A stretch of 64,000 nt of DNA from Arthrobacter sp. Soc17.1.1.1 (GTDB lineage Bacteria; Actinomycetota; Actinomycetes; Actinomycetales; Micrococcaceae): NCBI RefSeq assembly GCF_036867195.1, contig NZ_JBAJII010000001.1, forward strand, positions 310,001 through 374,000, read 5' to 3'. The notes beneath the pieces were generated by a model, which worked only from the letters and a program-made list of their open reading frames with translations, ran no database searches and had not been told where the DNA came from. Both the position numbers and the translations under genes were made by a program. Of the stretch, positions 55,652-64,000 are shown piece by piece; the stretch's first letter is position 1, and every line of letters starts with the position of its first letter.

Positions 55652-56815
55652 ATGGAGAGCCAGCTGCCCACCGCCGATTTCCTCGGCTTCGAATCCCTCC
55701 TCACCCCCCACGAGCGGGAGAAGCTGCAGGACGTCCGGGACTTCCTGGCCAAGGAGGTCTCGCCGCGCGCCGTCGAATGGTGGAACCGTGCCGAGTTCCC
55801 CCACGAGCTGCTGCCGAAGCTCGCCGGCCTGAATCTCAGCACACCCGTCCAGCAGGGCTACAGCCATCTGTTCAGCGGCATGGTGATCGCCGAGCTGACC
55901 CGGGCCGACACCTCGATCGCGACCTTCTTCATGGTCCACCACGACCTGTTCGTGGAGGCCCTCCACACCTTCGGCAGCGACGACCAGAAGGCGCGGCTCC
56001 TGCAGGACGCCATGGACCTGAGGATCACCGGGGCCTTCGCGCTCACGGAGCCGCTGCACGGGTCCGACGTCGCGGGCGGCATGACCACCACCGCGACGCG
56101 GGACGGCGACACCTGGGTCATCAACGGCGCCAAGCGGTGGATCGGCAACGGGACCTTCTGCGACTACATGCTCCTCTGGGCGCGGGACACGCACACCGGC
56201 GGAGTGCGCGGCTTCATCCTGGACGCCACCCTGCCCGGCGTGACGCGGACCGCCATTGGGAACAAGACGGCGCTGCGGACGGTGCAGAATGCCGATGTCC
56301 TCCTGCAGGACGTCCGGGTCGCCGAGGCCGACCGCTTCGCCGGTATCGAGTCCTTCGACGACACCCGCCAGCTCCTGCTCGGGTCCCGGATCCTCGTGGG
56401 CTGGCAGGCCGTGGGCCAGCAGCTGGCAGCGTTCGACGTCGCCCGGCAGTACGCCGTCGAGCGCCACCAGTTCGGCCGGCCGATCGCCGGATTCCAGCTC
56501 GTCCAGGACCAGCTCGTCACCATGATGGGCAACACCACGGCGAGCCTGGCCGTGATGGCGCGCGTGGCCCAGCTGCAGGAGCAGGGCGTGTCCGACATGC
56601 CGCAGGCCGCCTTCGCGAAGTCCTTCACCACGGCGCGGATGCGCGAGACGGTGGCCCTCGGGCGGGGCATCCTCGGCGGCAACGGCATCGTCACGGACTA
56701 CGGGATGGCCAAGATCTTCGCGGACGCCGAGGCCGTCTACACCTACGAGGGGTCCTACGAGATCAACAGCCTCATCGTGGGCCGGGCGCTGACGGGCATC
56801 TCCGCCTTCGCCTGA
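55652..56815 (+). CDS. acyl-CoA dehydrogenase
   Basis: This 387-aa flavoprotein oxidises acyl-CoA to 2-enoyl-CoA. The FAD/substrate stretches GAFALTEPLHGSDVAG and WVINGAKRWIGNGTFC and the family end YEGSYEINSLIVGRALTG are present; the likely catalytic base is Glu366 in YEGS. The sequence is close to the glutaryl-CoA dehydrogenase-like and short/branched-chain branches. The ATG is chosen at MESQLPTADF, after AGGACGG. It follows the SDR gene by 50 bases and probably shares its transcript. Confidence 0.9.
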   Translation: MESQLPTADFLGFESLLTPHEREKLQDVRDFLAKEVSPRAVEWWNRAEFPHELLPKLAGLNLSTPVQQGYSHLFSGMVIAELTRADTSIATFFMVHHDLFVEALHTFGSDDQKARLLQDAMDLRITGAFALTEPLHGSDVAGGMTTTATRDGDTWVINGAKRWIGNGTFCDYMLLWARDTHTGGVRGFILDATLPGVTRTAIGNKTALRTVQNADVLLQDVRVAEADRFAGIESFDDTRQLLLGSRILVGWQAVGQQLAAFDVARQYAVERHQFGRPIAGFQLVQDQLVTMMGNTTASLAVMARVAQLQEQGVSDMPQAAFAKSFTTARMRETVALGRGILGGNGIVTDYGMAKIFADAEAVYTYEGSYEINSLIVGRALTGISAFA

Positions 56816-56835
56816 CGCGTCCCGTGGGGGAGCGG

Positions 56836-56933
56836 CCGCCGTCGTTCCTGGTTCTTGAGCGGAGTGCGGCGTGTCCGGCCGCGACACGCCGTGTCCTGCA
56901 GCCCGGGCCGCCGAAACCCAGGAACGACGGCGG
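56836..56933. repeat. nested inverted repeats after the acyl-CoA dehydrogenase
   Basis: Two perfect 16-base arms CCGCCGTCGTTCCTGG (56836-56851) and their complement (56918-56933) enclose a second perfect hairpin, CGGCGTGTC/GACACGCCG (56867-56891). The region between this and ppc is otherwise without a gene. It may be a terminator or a cruciform-forming element. Confidence 0.7.
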
Positions 56934-57078
56934 GGAACAGACGCAATGCCGCAGCGCTCCCGGTCACATGACGGCCGGGGTGAGGCGGCCGCCACATTAC
57001 TGGGTAGTATCCCAACAGCAATCCGTCGTATCCAGTGCCGCATACGCCCCGTTTTCCGTGCCCTGAAAGCAGGCCGTT

Positions 57079-59934
57079 GTGACAGTGCCCCTCGAAGTGC
57101 CCCTCGAAGTGTCCCCTCTGCAGGCCGCCGACCCCTTCGCGGGTCCCGCGGGCGATCTCAGCTCCGGTCTCCGCGCTGACGTGCGGCGCGTGAGCACCCT
57201 GCTCGGCGAATCCCTCGTGCGGCAGCACGGCCAGGAGCTCCTCGACCTGGTGGAGCGTGTCCGCCGGCTGACCAAGCAGTCCAAGGAATCGGGAGCCGGC
57301 GCCGACGCCGGTGAGCGGGCAGCCCTGACGGAACAGGTGCGGGAGCTGCTCGCGGCCCTGCCCATCGACCGGGCCACGGAACTGGTCCGGGCCTTCGCCG
57401 CCTACTTCCACCTCGCCAACGCCGCCGAGCAGGTGCACCGCGTGCGCGGGCTGCGGACGCGGTCGGAGGAGGACGGCTGGCTGGCGCAGACCGTGTCGCG
57501 CATCGCGGCCGATGCCGGTCCCGAGGCCCTCGCCGACGTGGTGCAGGCCCTCGACGTCCGTCCCGTGTTCACGGCCCACCCCACCGAGGCCTCGCGCCGC
57601 TCCGTCCTGGACAAGCTGCGCCGCCTCTCCGACATCCTCGCGGACACGACGGCGGAGGGCTCGCAGCAGCGACGCCGCCAGGACAGGCGGCTCGCCGAGG
57701 TGATCGACCTGATCTGGCAGACCGACGAGCTGCGCCAGGTGCGGCCCACGCCGATCGACGAGGCCCGCAACGCCATCTACTACCTCGGCGACATACTCAC
57801 CACGTCCATGCCCGAACTGCTCGAGGACCTCTCGGACCTCCTGGGCGAGCACGGCGTCGCCCTGCCGGCCGAGGGCGCGCCGCTGCGGTTCGGGTCTTGG
57901 ATCGGCGGCGACCGCGACGGCAACCCGAACGTCACGGCGGCCGTCACCCGGGAGATCCTGCAGATCCAGAACCAGCAGGCCGTCCGGATCGCCATCCACT
58001 TCATCGACCGGCTGATCTCGTCGCTGTCGTCCTCGACGGCGATCGTCGAGGCGTCCGCGGAGCTGAGCGCCTCCATCGAACGCGACCTCGCGAACCTGCC
58101 GCGGCTCGACAAGCGGGTCCTCGAACTCAATGCTCAGGAGCCCTACCGGCTCAAGCTCACGTGCGTGAAGGCGAAGCTCCTCAACACCGCGGCCCGCGTG
58201 CAGCACCAGACGGCGCACGAGCCCGGCCGCGACTACGCCACCACCGATCAGGTGCTGGCCGACCTCCGGCTCGTCGGCGACTCCCTGCGGCAGTACTCGG
58301 CGGGGCTCGCTGCTGACGGCGCGCTCGCGACGGCGTCGCGCGTCATCTCCTCCTTCGGCCTGCACCTGGCCACCCTCGACATCCGTGAACACGCGGACAT
58401 GCACCACGACGTCGTCGCCCAGCTGACCGACCGCCTCGGCGAGCTCGACGTGCCCTACCTCGAGCTGACGCGCGAGGACCGCCTCCGGGCGCTGTCCCGC
58501 GAACTGGCGTCCCGGCGGCCGCTCGCCTCGGTCACCCCGCCACTCGACGACGGCGCACGGCGCACGTTCGACGTCTTCCGCGAGATCGGTTCGGCGCTGC
58601 AGACCTACGGCCCCGACGTCATCGAGACGTACATCGTGTCCATGACCCGCGGGGCGGACGACGTCCTCGCGCCGGTGGTGCTGGCCCGGGAGGCGGGGCT
58701 GGTCGACGTCGTCGGCGACGGCTCCGGCGGCCCGGATTCCGGGGCGTTCGCCAGGATCGGCTTCGCGCCGCTCCTCGAGACGGTGGACGAGCTCCGCGTC
58801 TCCGCCGAGATCGTGGACACCCTGCTCTCCGACCCGACCTACCGCGAGGTGGTGCGCCTGCGCGGGGACCTGCAGGAGGTCATGCTCGGCTACTCGGACT
58901 CCAACAAGGAATCCGGTGTGCTCACCAGCCTGTGGGAGATCCACAAGACCCAGCGCCGGCTGCGCGACGTCGCCGCGAAGCACGGCGTCCGCCTCCGCCT
59001 CTTCCACGGCCGCGGCGGATCGGTGGGCCGCGGTGGCGGACCCACGTACGACGCCATCCTCGCCCAGCCCAACGGCGTGCTCGAGGGCGAGATCAAGTTC
59101 ACCGAGCAGGGCGAGGTCATCAGCGACAAGTACTCGCTGCCGGCACTGGCCCGCGAGAACCTCGAGCTCTCCCTCGCCGCCGTCATGCAGGGTTCCGCGC
59201 TGCACCGCACCCCCCGCACGTCCGACGACGACCGCGGCCGCTGGGCCGAGGTGATGGAGACCGTGTCTGACGCCGCGTTCGTCCGGTACCGCTCCCTGAT
59301 CGACCACGAGGACCTGCCCGCCTACTTCCTCGCCTCGACGCCGGTGGAGCAGCTCGGTTCGCTCAACATCGGGTCGCGCCCCTCGAAGCGCCCCGATTCC
59401 GGCAGTGGCCTCGGCGGCCTCCGGGCCATCCCGTGGGTGTTCGGGTGGACGCAGTCCCGCCAGATCGTCCCGGGCTGGTTCGGCGTCGGCTCCGGTCTGC
59501 GGGCCGCACGGGAGGCGGGCCACGGGGAGCTCCTCACGGAGATGCTCGAGCGCTGGCACTTCTTCCGCACCGTGGTCTCCAACGTCGAGATGACGCTCGC
59601 GAAGACCGACCTGGAGATCGCCGCGCACTACGTCGAGGCCCTCGTGCCCGGCGAGCTGCAGCACCTCTTCGGTGTGATCCGCGAGGAGTACGCGCTGACC
59701 CTGGCCGAGATCCGGCGGCTCACCGGCGAACACGAACTGCTCGACAACCAGCCGGTGCTCAAGCGGTCGCTCGCCGTCCGTGACCAGTACCTCGACCCGA
59801 TCTCCTACCTCCAGGTCGAACTGCTGCGCCGCATGCGGGCCGAGTCCGACGGCGGACGGCCCGACGAGCGGATCCAGCGGGCCATGCTGATCACGATCAA
59901 CGGCGTCGCGGCGGGGATGCGCAACACGGGCTGA
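57079..59934 (+). CDS. ppc: phosphoenolpyruvate carboxylase
   Basis: This 951-aa enzyme makes oxaloacetate from PEP and bicarbonate, replenishing the TCA cycle. Visible motifs are [12 protein letters not shown] with catalytic His167, [45 protein letters not shown] and the C-terminal AAGMRNTG, where the NTG end is conserved. Length fits the family. A GTG start is used because the sequence begins near it; it encodes the repeated opening [13 protein letters not shown] four codons later cannot be excluded. Confidence 0.97.
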   Translation: MTVPLEVPLEVSPLQAADPFAGPAGDLSSGLRADVRRVSTLLGESLVRQHGQELLDLVERVRRLTKQSKESGAGADAGERAALTEQVRELLAALPIDRATELVRAFAAYFHLANAAEQVHRVRGLRTRSEEDGWLAQTVSRIAADAGPEALADVVQALDVRPVFTAHPTEASRRSVLDKLRRLSDILADTTAEGSQQRRRQDRRLAEVIDLIWQTDELRQVRPTPIDEARNAIYYLGDILTTSMPELLEDLSDLLGEHGVALPAEGAPLRFGSWIGGDRDGNPNVTAAVTREILQIQNQQAVRIAIHFIDRLISSLSSSTAIVEASAELSASIERDLANLPRLDKRVLELNAQEPYRLKLTCVKAKLLNTAARVQHQTAHEPGRDYATTDQVLADLRLVGDSLRQYSAGLAADGALATASRVISSFGLHLATLDIREHADMHHDVVAQLTDRLGELDVPYLELTREDRLRALSRELASRRPLASVTPPLDDGARRTFDVFREIGSALQTYGPDVIETYIVSMTRGADDVLAPVVLAREAGLVDVVGDGSGGPDSGAFARIGFAPLLETVDELRVSAEIVDTLLSDPTYREVVRLRGDLQEVMLGYSDSNKESGVLTSLWEIHKTQRRLRDVAAKHGVRLRLFHGRGGSVGRGGGPTYDAILAQPNGVLEGEIKFTEQGEVISDKYSLPALARENLELSLAAVMQGSALHRTPRTSDDDRGRWAEVMETVSDAAFVRYRSLIDHEDLPAYFLASTPVEQLGSLNIGSRPSKRPDSGSGLGGLRAIPWVFGWTQSRQIVPGWFGVGSGLRAAREAGHGELLTEMLERWHFFRTVVSNVEMTLAKTDLEIAAHYVEALVPGELQHLFGVIREEYALTLAEIRRLTGEHELLDNQPVLKRSLAVRDQYLDPISYLQVELLRRMRAESDGGRPDERIQRAMLITINGVAAGMRNTG

Positions 59935-59968
59935 GCGCCGTTCTCCCGGGTCCCGGCTGCCGTCCCCG

Positions 59969-59985
59969 CCGGCGGGACCCGCCGG
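59969..59985. terminator. short GC-rich inverted repeat after ppc
   Basis: CCGGCGGG and CCCGCCGG stand around a single A, 35 bases after the ppc stop. As a hairpin it gives about six pairs with a five-base loop. No T-run follows, so it is a weak terminator candidate. Confidence 0.4.
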
Positions 59986-60062
59986 AATAGGTGCCGGCCG
60001 GTGCCGGTTGCCGCCTCTGGAAGCCAGAGCGGTATCGGCCGGACCACCCGAGGAGGAGCACC

Positions 60063-60995
60063 ATGAAGGCAGTGTTCTACGAGCAGTACGGCGATCCCGA
60101 CGTGCTGCAGTACGGCGAGCAGCCCGACCCGAAGGTGGGGCCCGATTCGGTGCTCGTCGACGTCCGCGCGTCCTCGGTGAACCCCGTGGACTGGAAGATC
60201 ACCGCGGGGTACCTCGACGGCACGTTGCCCACGTACTTCCCCGTGATCCCGGGCTGGGACGTGGCCGGCGTCGTCGTGCAGCCCGGCCCGTCCGTCACGG
60301 AGTTCCAGGCCGGTGACGAGGTGATCGGGTACGTCCGCATGGACACCGTGGGGCTCGGCACCTTCGCCGAGCAGGTGGCGGCCCCCGTGCGGGCGCTCGC
60401 CCGCAAGCCGAGGAACGTGTCCTGGGCCGAGGCTGCGCCCATGCCCCTCGCAGGGCTCACCGCGTACCAGTCGCTGCAGGCGGTCGGTGTGGGGGAGGGC
60501 GACACCGTGCTGGTGCACAACGGCGCCGGCGGAGTGGGTACGTACGCCATCCAGATCGCGAAGGCGTGGGGTGCGCGTGTCGTGGCCACCGCGTCCGAGA
60601 AGAACCACGAGTTCCTGCGCTCGCTGGGCGCCGAACCGGTGACCTACGGCGAGGGGCTCGCCGGCCGCCTCGCCGAGGTGGCACCGGAGGGGCTCGATGC
60701 CGTCGTCGACTTCGTGGGAGGGGAGGACCGCGATGCCTCGCTCGAGCACCTGAAGTCCCCCGAGCGGGTCGCGTCCGTCACGGATGCCGAGGTCAAGGAC
60801 AGGGGCGGCCGCTATATCTTCGTCCGCCCGAACCCGGCCGATCTCCTGGCCCTGACCGAACTCGTCGAGGCGGGCAGCGTGAAGCCCGTCCTCGCGGAGA
60901 GCTTCCCGCTGGAGCGTGCAGCGGACGCCTTCCGCAGCAGCATGGAGGGTCATGTGCGGGGCAAGATCGCCGTCACGATCGGTGAGCAGGGCTGA
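60063..60995 (+). CDS. NADPH:quinone reductase-like MDR-family oxidoreductase
   Basis: This 310-aa protein belongs to the medium-chain dehydrogenase superfamily. The nucleotide-binding stretch VLVHNGAGGVGTYAIQIAK and the early SSVNPVDWKITAGYLDG are typical, and no structural zinc motif is present. Relatives reduce quinones or alkenals with NADPH, but the substrate is not known. The ATG follows GAGGAG. It is convergent with the TspO-like gene. Confidence 0.87.
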   Translation: MKAVFYEQYGDPDVLQYGEQPDPKVGPDSVLVDVRASSVNPVDWKITAGYLDGTLPTYFPVIPGWDVAGVVVQPGPSVTEFQAGDEVIGYVRMDTVGLGTFAEQVAAPVRALARKPRNVSWAEAAPMPLAGLTAYQSLQAVGVGEGDTVLVHNGAGGVGTYAIQIAKAWGARVVATASEKNHEFLRSLGAEPVTYGEGLAGRLAEVAPEGLDAVVDFVGGEDRDASLEHLKSPERVASVTDAEVKDRGGRYIFVRPNPADLLALTELVEAGSVKPVLAESFPLERAADAFRSSMEGHVRGKIAVTIGEQG

Positions 60996-61025
60996 TCCGG
61001 GAGCCTGCTCCGGCCGGGGTAGGCG

Positions 61026-62402
61026 CTAGTAGCGTGACTCCTCGTAGTAGTCCCCGGTGAGGTCGATCGGTTCCCGCTGCGAGTCCTCCTGGGCGCGCAG
61101 CCAGCGCCGGTAGGCGTGATCCACCCGGTGCCGGCGGGAGCCCGCGGTGATGAGCAGCAGGAAGATGGCGAGGGCCGCCACGAACGCGACGTTCACCGCG
61201 AACGGCTGCCCGAGCACCCGCTCGACGGCGATCCACAGCAGCCCCCAGGACGTGGCGGCGGCGACGGCGAGGCGGCCACGGTCGGTCGAGCAGATCACGG
61301 CGGCGCTCATCAGGACCGCGACGATCCCGAGGATGGCCCACGCCCTGCCTCCCCAGCCGAAGAGGTCGATGCCGCCGGCGGTGAGGACCGCCGCGGCGTT
61401 GGCCGACGCCGCCACGAGCACCCACCCGAGATAGAGGCCGATCGGCGTATCCACGAGGGCGCCTTCGAGCCGCGTCGCGGTGGGGTGGTCGTTCATGGCC
61501 CGGACGGCCGCCAGGAGGGTGAAGAAGAGCAGCATGATCACCACCAGGCTCAGGACCGGCAGGTCGGCCTGGGCGCAGAGGATCCAGGCGAGGTTCAGGA
61601 GCATCGACACGGCGACGATCCAGCCCAGGCGCCGCTGGCGTTCCGTCCGGCGCTGCGACGGCAGCCACTGGAACGCCGTGAACGCCACGAGCCCCACGTA
61701 GATGACGCTCCAGATGGAGAACGCGGACGACGACGGCGCCAGCAGCGTCGCGTCCGGAGCGAACAATCCACCCGCGGCGTCCCGGATCGACGGACCACCG
61801 AAGGCGCCGACTCCCGCGGCCGAGCCGAGGATGCACGCCACGGCGCAGACGCTGACGACGATCTGCCGCACGACGTCCTGATCCCAGGTACCGACGTGGC
61901 GCGCAGCTGCAGTGCTCCCTCGACGGGCGACGACGGCGGCTGCAGTGCTCCCGCGACGGGCGGCACCGGCCGCCGCGGTGCTGCTGCGACGGGCGACGAC
62001 GGCGGCTGCGGTGCTGCTGCGACGGGCGGCGCCGGCGGCCGCATCCGCGGCGGCTCTCGCCTTCTCGGTCGCGATGCGGAGTCGCTCGGAGGAGCGTGCA
62101 CCGCCGACGCCCTCAGGGTCGGAGTCGTCGCTGCGGCCGGAATCGCCTCCGGGTCGCGGTCCTGGCGCAGGAGCGCCGGGAGCGGACGGCGTCCCGGACA
62201 ATGGCCCGGTCGATGGCCCGGCCGATGGCCCGGACCGGTCGTCCTCGCCCGGTGCCGTGGTGCGGGGCTGCGCCGCCCGAAGACGGTCGAGGACGCTCGC
62301 CGTGGCGGTCGGCGGCTCGGCCGCGGGCGTCCGACGGGCGATCGTCGGCGGCCGGACCGGCTTCTCAGGAAGCCGGGGTCCCGGGGTCTTCGGGGTGCTC
62401 AT
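61026..62402 (-). CDS. TspO/MBR-related membrane protein with long repetitive N terminus
   Basis: This 458-aa protein has a C-terminal membrane half of several helices with TspO/tryptophan-rich sensory protein-like stretches (SAFSIWSVIYVGLVAFTAFQ, AWILCAQADLP, TPIGLYLGWVL). TspO proteins alone are about 160 aa. The first 180 residues are instead Ala/Pro/Ser-rich and contain four copies of an 11-residue repeat ARR(S/G)STAAAVV. This tail is probably disordered. TspO-type proteins bind porphyrins and affect stress responses. Its ATG lies inside the 3' end of the DedA gene, overlapping it by 38 bases. Confidence 0.75.
   Translation of the reverse strand: MSTPKTPGPRLPEKPVRPPTIARRTPAAEPPTATASVLDRLRAAQPRTTAPGEDDRSGPSAGPSTGPLSGTPSAPGAPAPGPRPGGDSGRSDDSDPEGVGGARSSERLRIATEKARAAADAAAGAARRSSTAAAVVARRSSTAAAGAARRGSTAAAVVARRGSTAAARHVGTWDQDVVRQIVVSVCAVACILGSAAGVGAFGGPSIRDAAGGLFAPDATLLAPSSSAFSIWSVIYVGLVAFTAFQWLPSQRRTERQRRLGWIVAVSMLLNLAWILCAQADLPVLSLVVIMLLFFTLLAAVRAMNDHPTATRLEGALVDTPIGLYLGWVLVAASANAAAVLTAGGIDLFGWGGRAWAILGIVAVLMSAAVICSTDRGRLAVAAATSWGLLWIAVERVLGQPFAVNVAFVAALAIFLLLITAGSRRHRVDHAYRRWLRAQEDSQREPIDLTGDYYEESRY
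61903..62040. repeat. 33-base tandem repeats in the TspO-like gene
   Basis: About four copies of a 33-base unit encode ARRSSTAAAVV, ARRSSTAAAGA, ARRGSTAAAVV and ARRGSTAAAR. The unit is a multiple of three, so copy number can change without loss of frame. The copies vary in third positions, so they are not a recent duplication of a single copy. Confidence 0.8.
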
Positions 62403-62997
62403 GCGCTGTGGAGGCCTTCCGGTTCTTCACGGCGAGGATTGCCGCCGTGATGGCTCCCACCAGCGTACCGACCGCCATCCCGAGCAGGGCGCTGACGCCC
62501 GCGGGCAGCCCGGTGGAGGCACCCGCGACGAAGCCGAGCCCGAGGAGCCACGCGGTCCACAGCACGCCCCCACCGGCGGCAGCGAGCATGAACGGGCGGA
62601 CGGGCAGTTCGGCGATGCCCGCCGCCGCCACGCTCGCGGTGCGCCCGCCGGGCAGGAAACGGACGGCGACGACGGCGGCGTAGGTGGGTGAGGTGCCTGC
62701 CTTCTCGATGGCGTTGCGCAGTCCGCGGTGGACGGCGCGGCCCCACCGGAAGCGGTCGAGGAAGTGGGTGAGCCGGCGCCGGAACAGCAGGAAGATCGCC
62801 ACGTCGCCGATCCAGCTCCCCGCGAACGTCGCGAGGACGGCGAAGGGGAGCAGGAGCCTGCTGTGGGCGGACATGGTGCCGGCGCCGATGACGAGGAGTT
62901 CCGAGGGCACGACGGGAAGCACGACGTCGACGACGATGACGGCGAACATGACGAGGAGGTAGAGCGGTGCTGGGATGTCCGTTCCGGGCAGGTCCAC
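62365..62997 (-). CDS. DedA family membrane protein
   Basis: This 210-aa protein has about five helices and the DedA/SNARE-associated motifs VVPSELLVIGAGTMSAHS, GSWIGDVAIFLLFRRRL and AAVVAVRFLPGGRTASVAAAG, with the conserved Arg/Gly pair FLPGGR. DedA proteins support membrane integrity and lipid flipping. A GTG start is used. It is followed on the same strand by the TspO-like gene, whose start lies inside its end. Confidence 0.87.
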   Translation of the reverse strand: MDLPGTDIPAPLYLLVMFAVIVVDVVLPVVPSELLVIGAGTMSAHSRLLLPFAVLATFAGSWIGDVAIFLLFRRRLTHFLDRFRWGRAVHRGLRNAIEKAGTSPTYAAVVAVRFLPGGRTASVAAAGIAELPVRPFMLAAAGGGVLWTAWLLGLGFVAGASTGLPAGVSALLGMAVGTLVGAITAAILAVKNRKASTAHEHPEDPGTPAS

Positions 62998-63055
62998 CCT
63001 GCAAATCTACCGTCCGGTCACCACCCCGGTCCCGGGTCGCCCGGGATCAGGGTGG

Positions 63056-63973
63056 TCAGGTGAACTCGCTGAGGGCGAGGCCGGACTCGAACTGCCGGTC
63101 CGCGCCGGTCAGCGGGTCGCGGAAGGCGATGCTGTGCGCGAGCAGCTGCAGCGGCCGCGTGTAGTCGTCCGGCGCCTGCGGATGGAGCACGGGGTAGAAC
63201 GGGTCGTTGATGATGCCGAGCCCGAGCGAGGCCATGTGCAGCCTCAGCTGGTGCGTCTTGCCCGTGTGCGGCTGCAGCCGGTACAGCCCGCGGCCCTCGC
63301 GCTGCTCGAGCAGGCTGACGGTGGTGTGCGTGTTCGCGGGCCCCTCCACCTCCTGCGCCAGGAGGTAGGTGCGCGATTTCACGATCCGGCTCCGCACGTC
63401 GAGCGGCTCGGTGTCCAGGTGCAGCTCGGGCCGGACGGGGGCCACCGCGCGGTACTCCTTGCTGATGCGCCGTTTCTCGAAGAGCAGCTGGTACGCGCCG
63501 CGCGTCCCGGGATCGACGGAGAACATGAGGACACCCGCGGTCATGCGGTCCAGGCGGTGCATGGGGATGAGGTCAGGGAGGCCGAGCTCCACGCGCAGCC
63601 GGACGAGGGCGGACTCCGCGACGTACATCCCGCCCGGGGTGGTGGGCAGGAAATGCGGCTTGTCGACGACGAGCAGGTGCGCGTCCCGGTGCAGCACGGT
63701 CAGCTCGACCGGGAGCCGTTCCTCCACCGGGAGCTCGCGGTAGTACCAGACGAAGGTGTGCTCGCCCAGCGGCGTGGTGCGCGTGAGGACCTCGCCGCCG
63801 AGCGCGACCACCTCGCCGCGGTCGAAGCGCTCGCCGATGCCCTCGGGATCCACGTGGTCGAACCGGTCGAGGATGTACTCGAGCGCCGTCTCCCAGGGTC
63901 CCTCGGCGGGCAGCCGGAGCCGGGTGGCGTTGACGCCGTTGCGGACGGGCAGGGGCGAGCGCATCGCCATCAC
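63056..63973 (-). CDS. RluA-family 23S rRNA/tRNA pseudouridine synthase
   Basis: This protein of about 305 residues isomerises uridine to pseudouridine in RNA. The catalytic aspartate is Asp142 in PMHRLDRMTAG. LHRDAHLLVVDKPHFLPT and GLYRLQPHTGKTHQLRLHM are further family motifs. An S4-like region precedes the catalytic domain (ILDRFDHVDPEGIGERFDRGEV). The start is uncertain: GTG/ATG codons at MMAMR are close together, and the frame stays open to the window edge, so the gene may begin a little further right. Confidence 0.9.
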   Translation of the reverse strand: MMAMRSPLPVRNGVNATRLRLPAEGPWETALEYILDRFDHVDPEGIGERFDRGEVVALGGEVLTRTTPLGEHTFVWYYRELPVEERLPVELTVLHRDAHLLVVDKPHFLPTTPGGMYVAESALVRLRVELGLPDLIPMHRLDRMTAGVLMFSVDPGTRGAYQLLFEKRRISKEYRAVAPVRPELHLDTEPLDVRSRIVKSRTYLLAQEVEGPANTHTTVSLLEQREGRGLYRLQPHTGKTHQLRLHMASLGLGIINDPFYPVLHPQAPDDYTRPLQLLAHSIAFRDPLTGADRQFESGLALSEFT

Positions 63974-64000
63974 CGCATCACCCGCCCGTCGCCGTCCACC

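Noticed and set aside
53561..57043. Minus-strand frame of about 1160 codons covering the GH76 gene and the SDR/acyl-CoA dehydrogenase region
   Set aside because: Real genes with catalytic motifs occupy both strands here, and this frame lacks any conserved motif.
56755..59733. Antisense frame of about 992 codons opposite ppc
   Set aside because: ppc is certain; this frame is a shadow of it.
61903..62040. CRISPR-like array of tandem units
   Set aside because: The units are coding, in one reading frame, directly adjacent without spacers, and there are no cas genes.

Overview
The window is chromosomal DNA of a high-GC actinobacterium, most likely an Arthrobacter-like member of the Micrococcaceae. 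The evidence is the very high GC content with frequent GTG starts, the many GTGA/ATGA stop-start overlaps, a purS-purQ-purL cluster, an SSI-type inhibitor, a FimQ/FimP-like sortase pilus locus, and several small families typical of Actinobacteria (LytR_C, DUF1206, DUF1990, DUF6328, DUF2236). I see no prophage, transposase, integrase or CRISPR array. Gene density is uniform, so this looks like ordinary chromosome with a few accessory blocks.

Layout. Bases 1-4.9 kb hold a minus-strand operon: aliphatic sulfonate/nitrate-type ABC ATPase, lipoprotein binding protein, permease, and an acetyl-CoA synthetase cut by the left edge. Its leader resembles a SAM riboswitch. Then come a CoA-binding protein, a DUF1206 membrane protein and a DUF1990 protein. 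From 7.2 to 15.1 kb lies a complete potassium operon: a 31-aa small membrane ORF, kdpF, kdpA, kdpB, kdpC, kdpD and kdpE, mostly coupled by overlaps. purL, purQ and purS follow on the minus strand (15.1-18.4 kb). From 18.6 to 24.2 kb are a small membrane protein, an SSI-like lipoprotein, a family often labelled 3-methyladenine DNA glycosylase, and a large secreted subtilase with a CRP/GlxR-type site in front and a perfect terminator behind. lysC, an ABC-2 type exporter pair, recR, a very long dnaX and gluQ occupy 24.3-33.4 kb. Next are the SRP RNA and tRNA-Ser(GGA).

From 33.8 to 38.5 kb are a DUF2236 protein, glutathione peroxidase, a HAD protein, ribokinase, and a VapB-like/LytR_C pair. From 38.5 to 42.1 kb a TetR-led five-gene operon (TetR, membrane protein, TIGR01777 epimerase, PdxK-type kinase, DUF6328) sits behind two matched palindromes. 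tgt, a DUF6707-like protein, a NUDIX protein, a VOC protein and a YdeI-like protein follow. Bases 46.8-53.6 kb are a sortase-assembled pilus locus: a 1375-aa LPLTG adhesin, a 497-aa LPLTG major pilin and a class C sortase, with a structured leader. The right end holds a GH76-like enzyme divergent from an SDR/acyl-CoA dehydrogenase pair (Lrp-like palindrome between them), ppc, a quinone oxidoreductase, a TspO-like protein with a long repetitive N terminus, a DedA protein and an RluA-type pseudouridine synthase.

The parts most worth a second look are the pilus locus and its leader, the sulfonate-acs operon with its SAM-riboswitch-like leader, the inhibitor/protease neighbourhood, the matched TetR operators, the Lrp-like palindrome, and the 31-aa ORF coupled to kdpF. 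All calls were made by reading the sequence; none was checked against a database.
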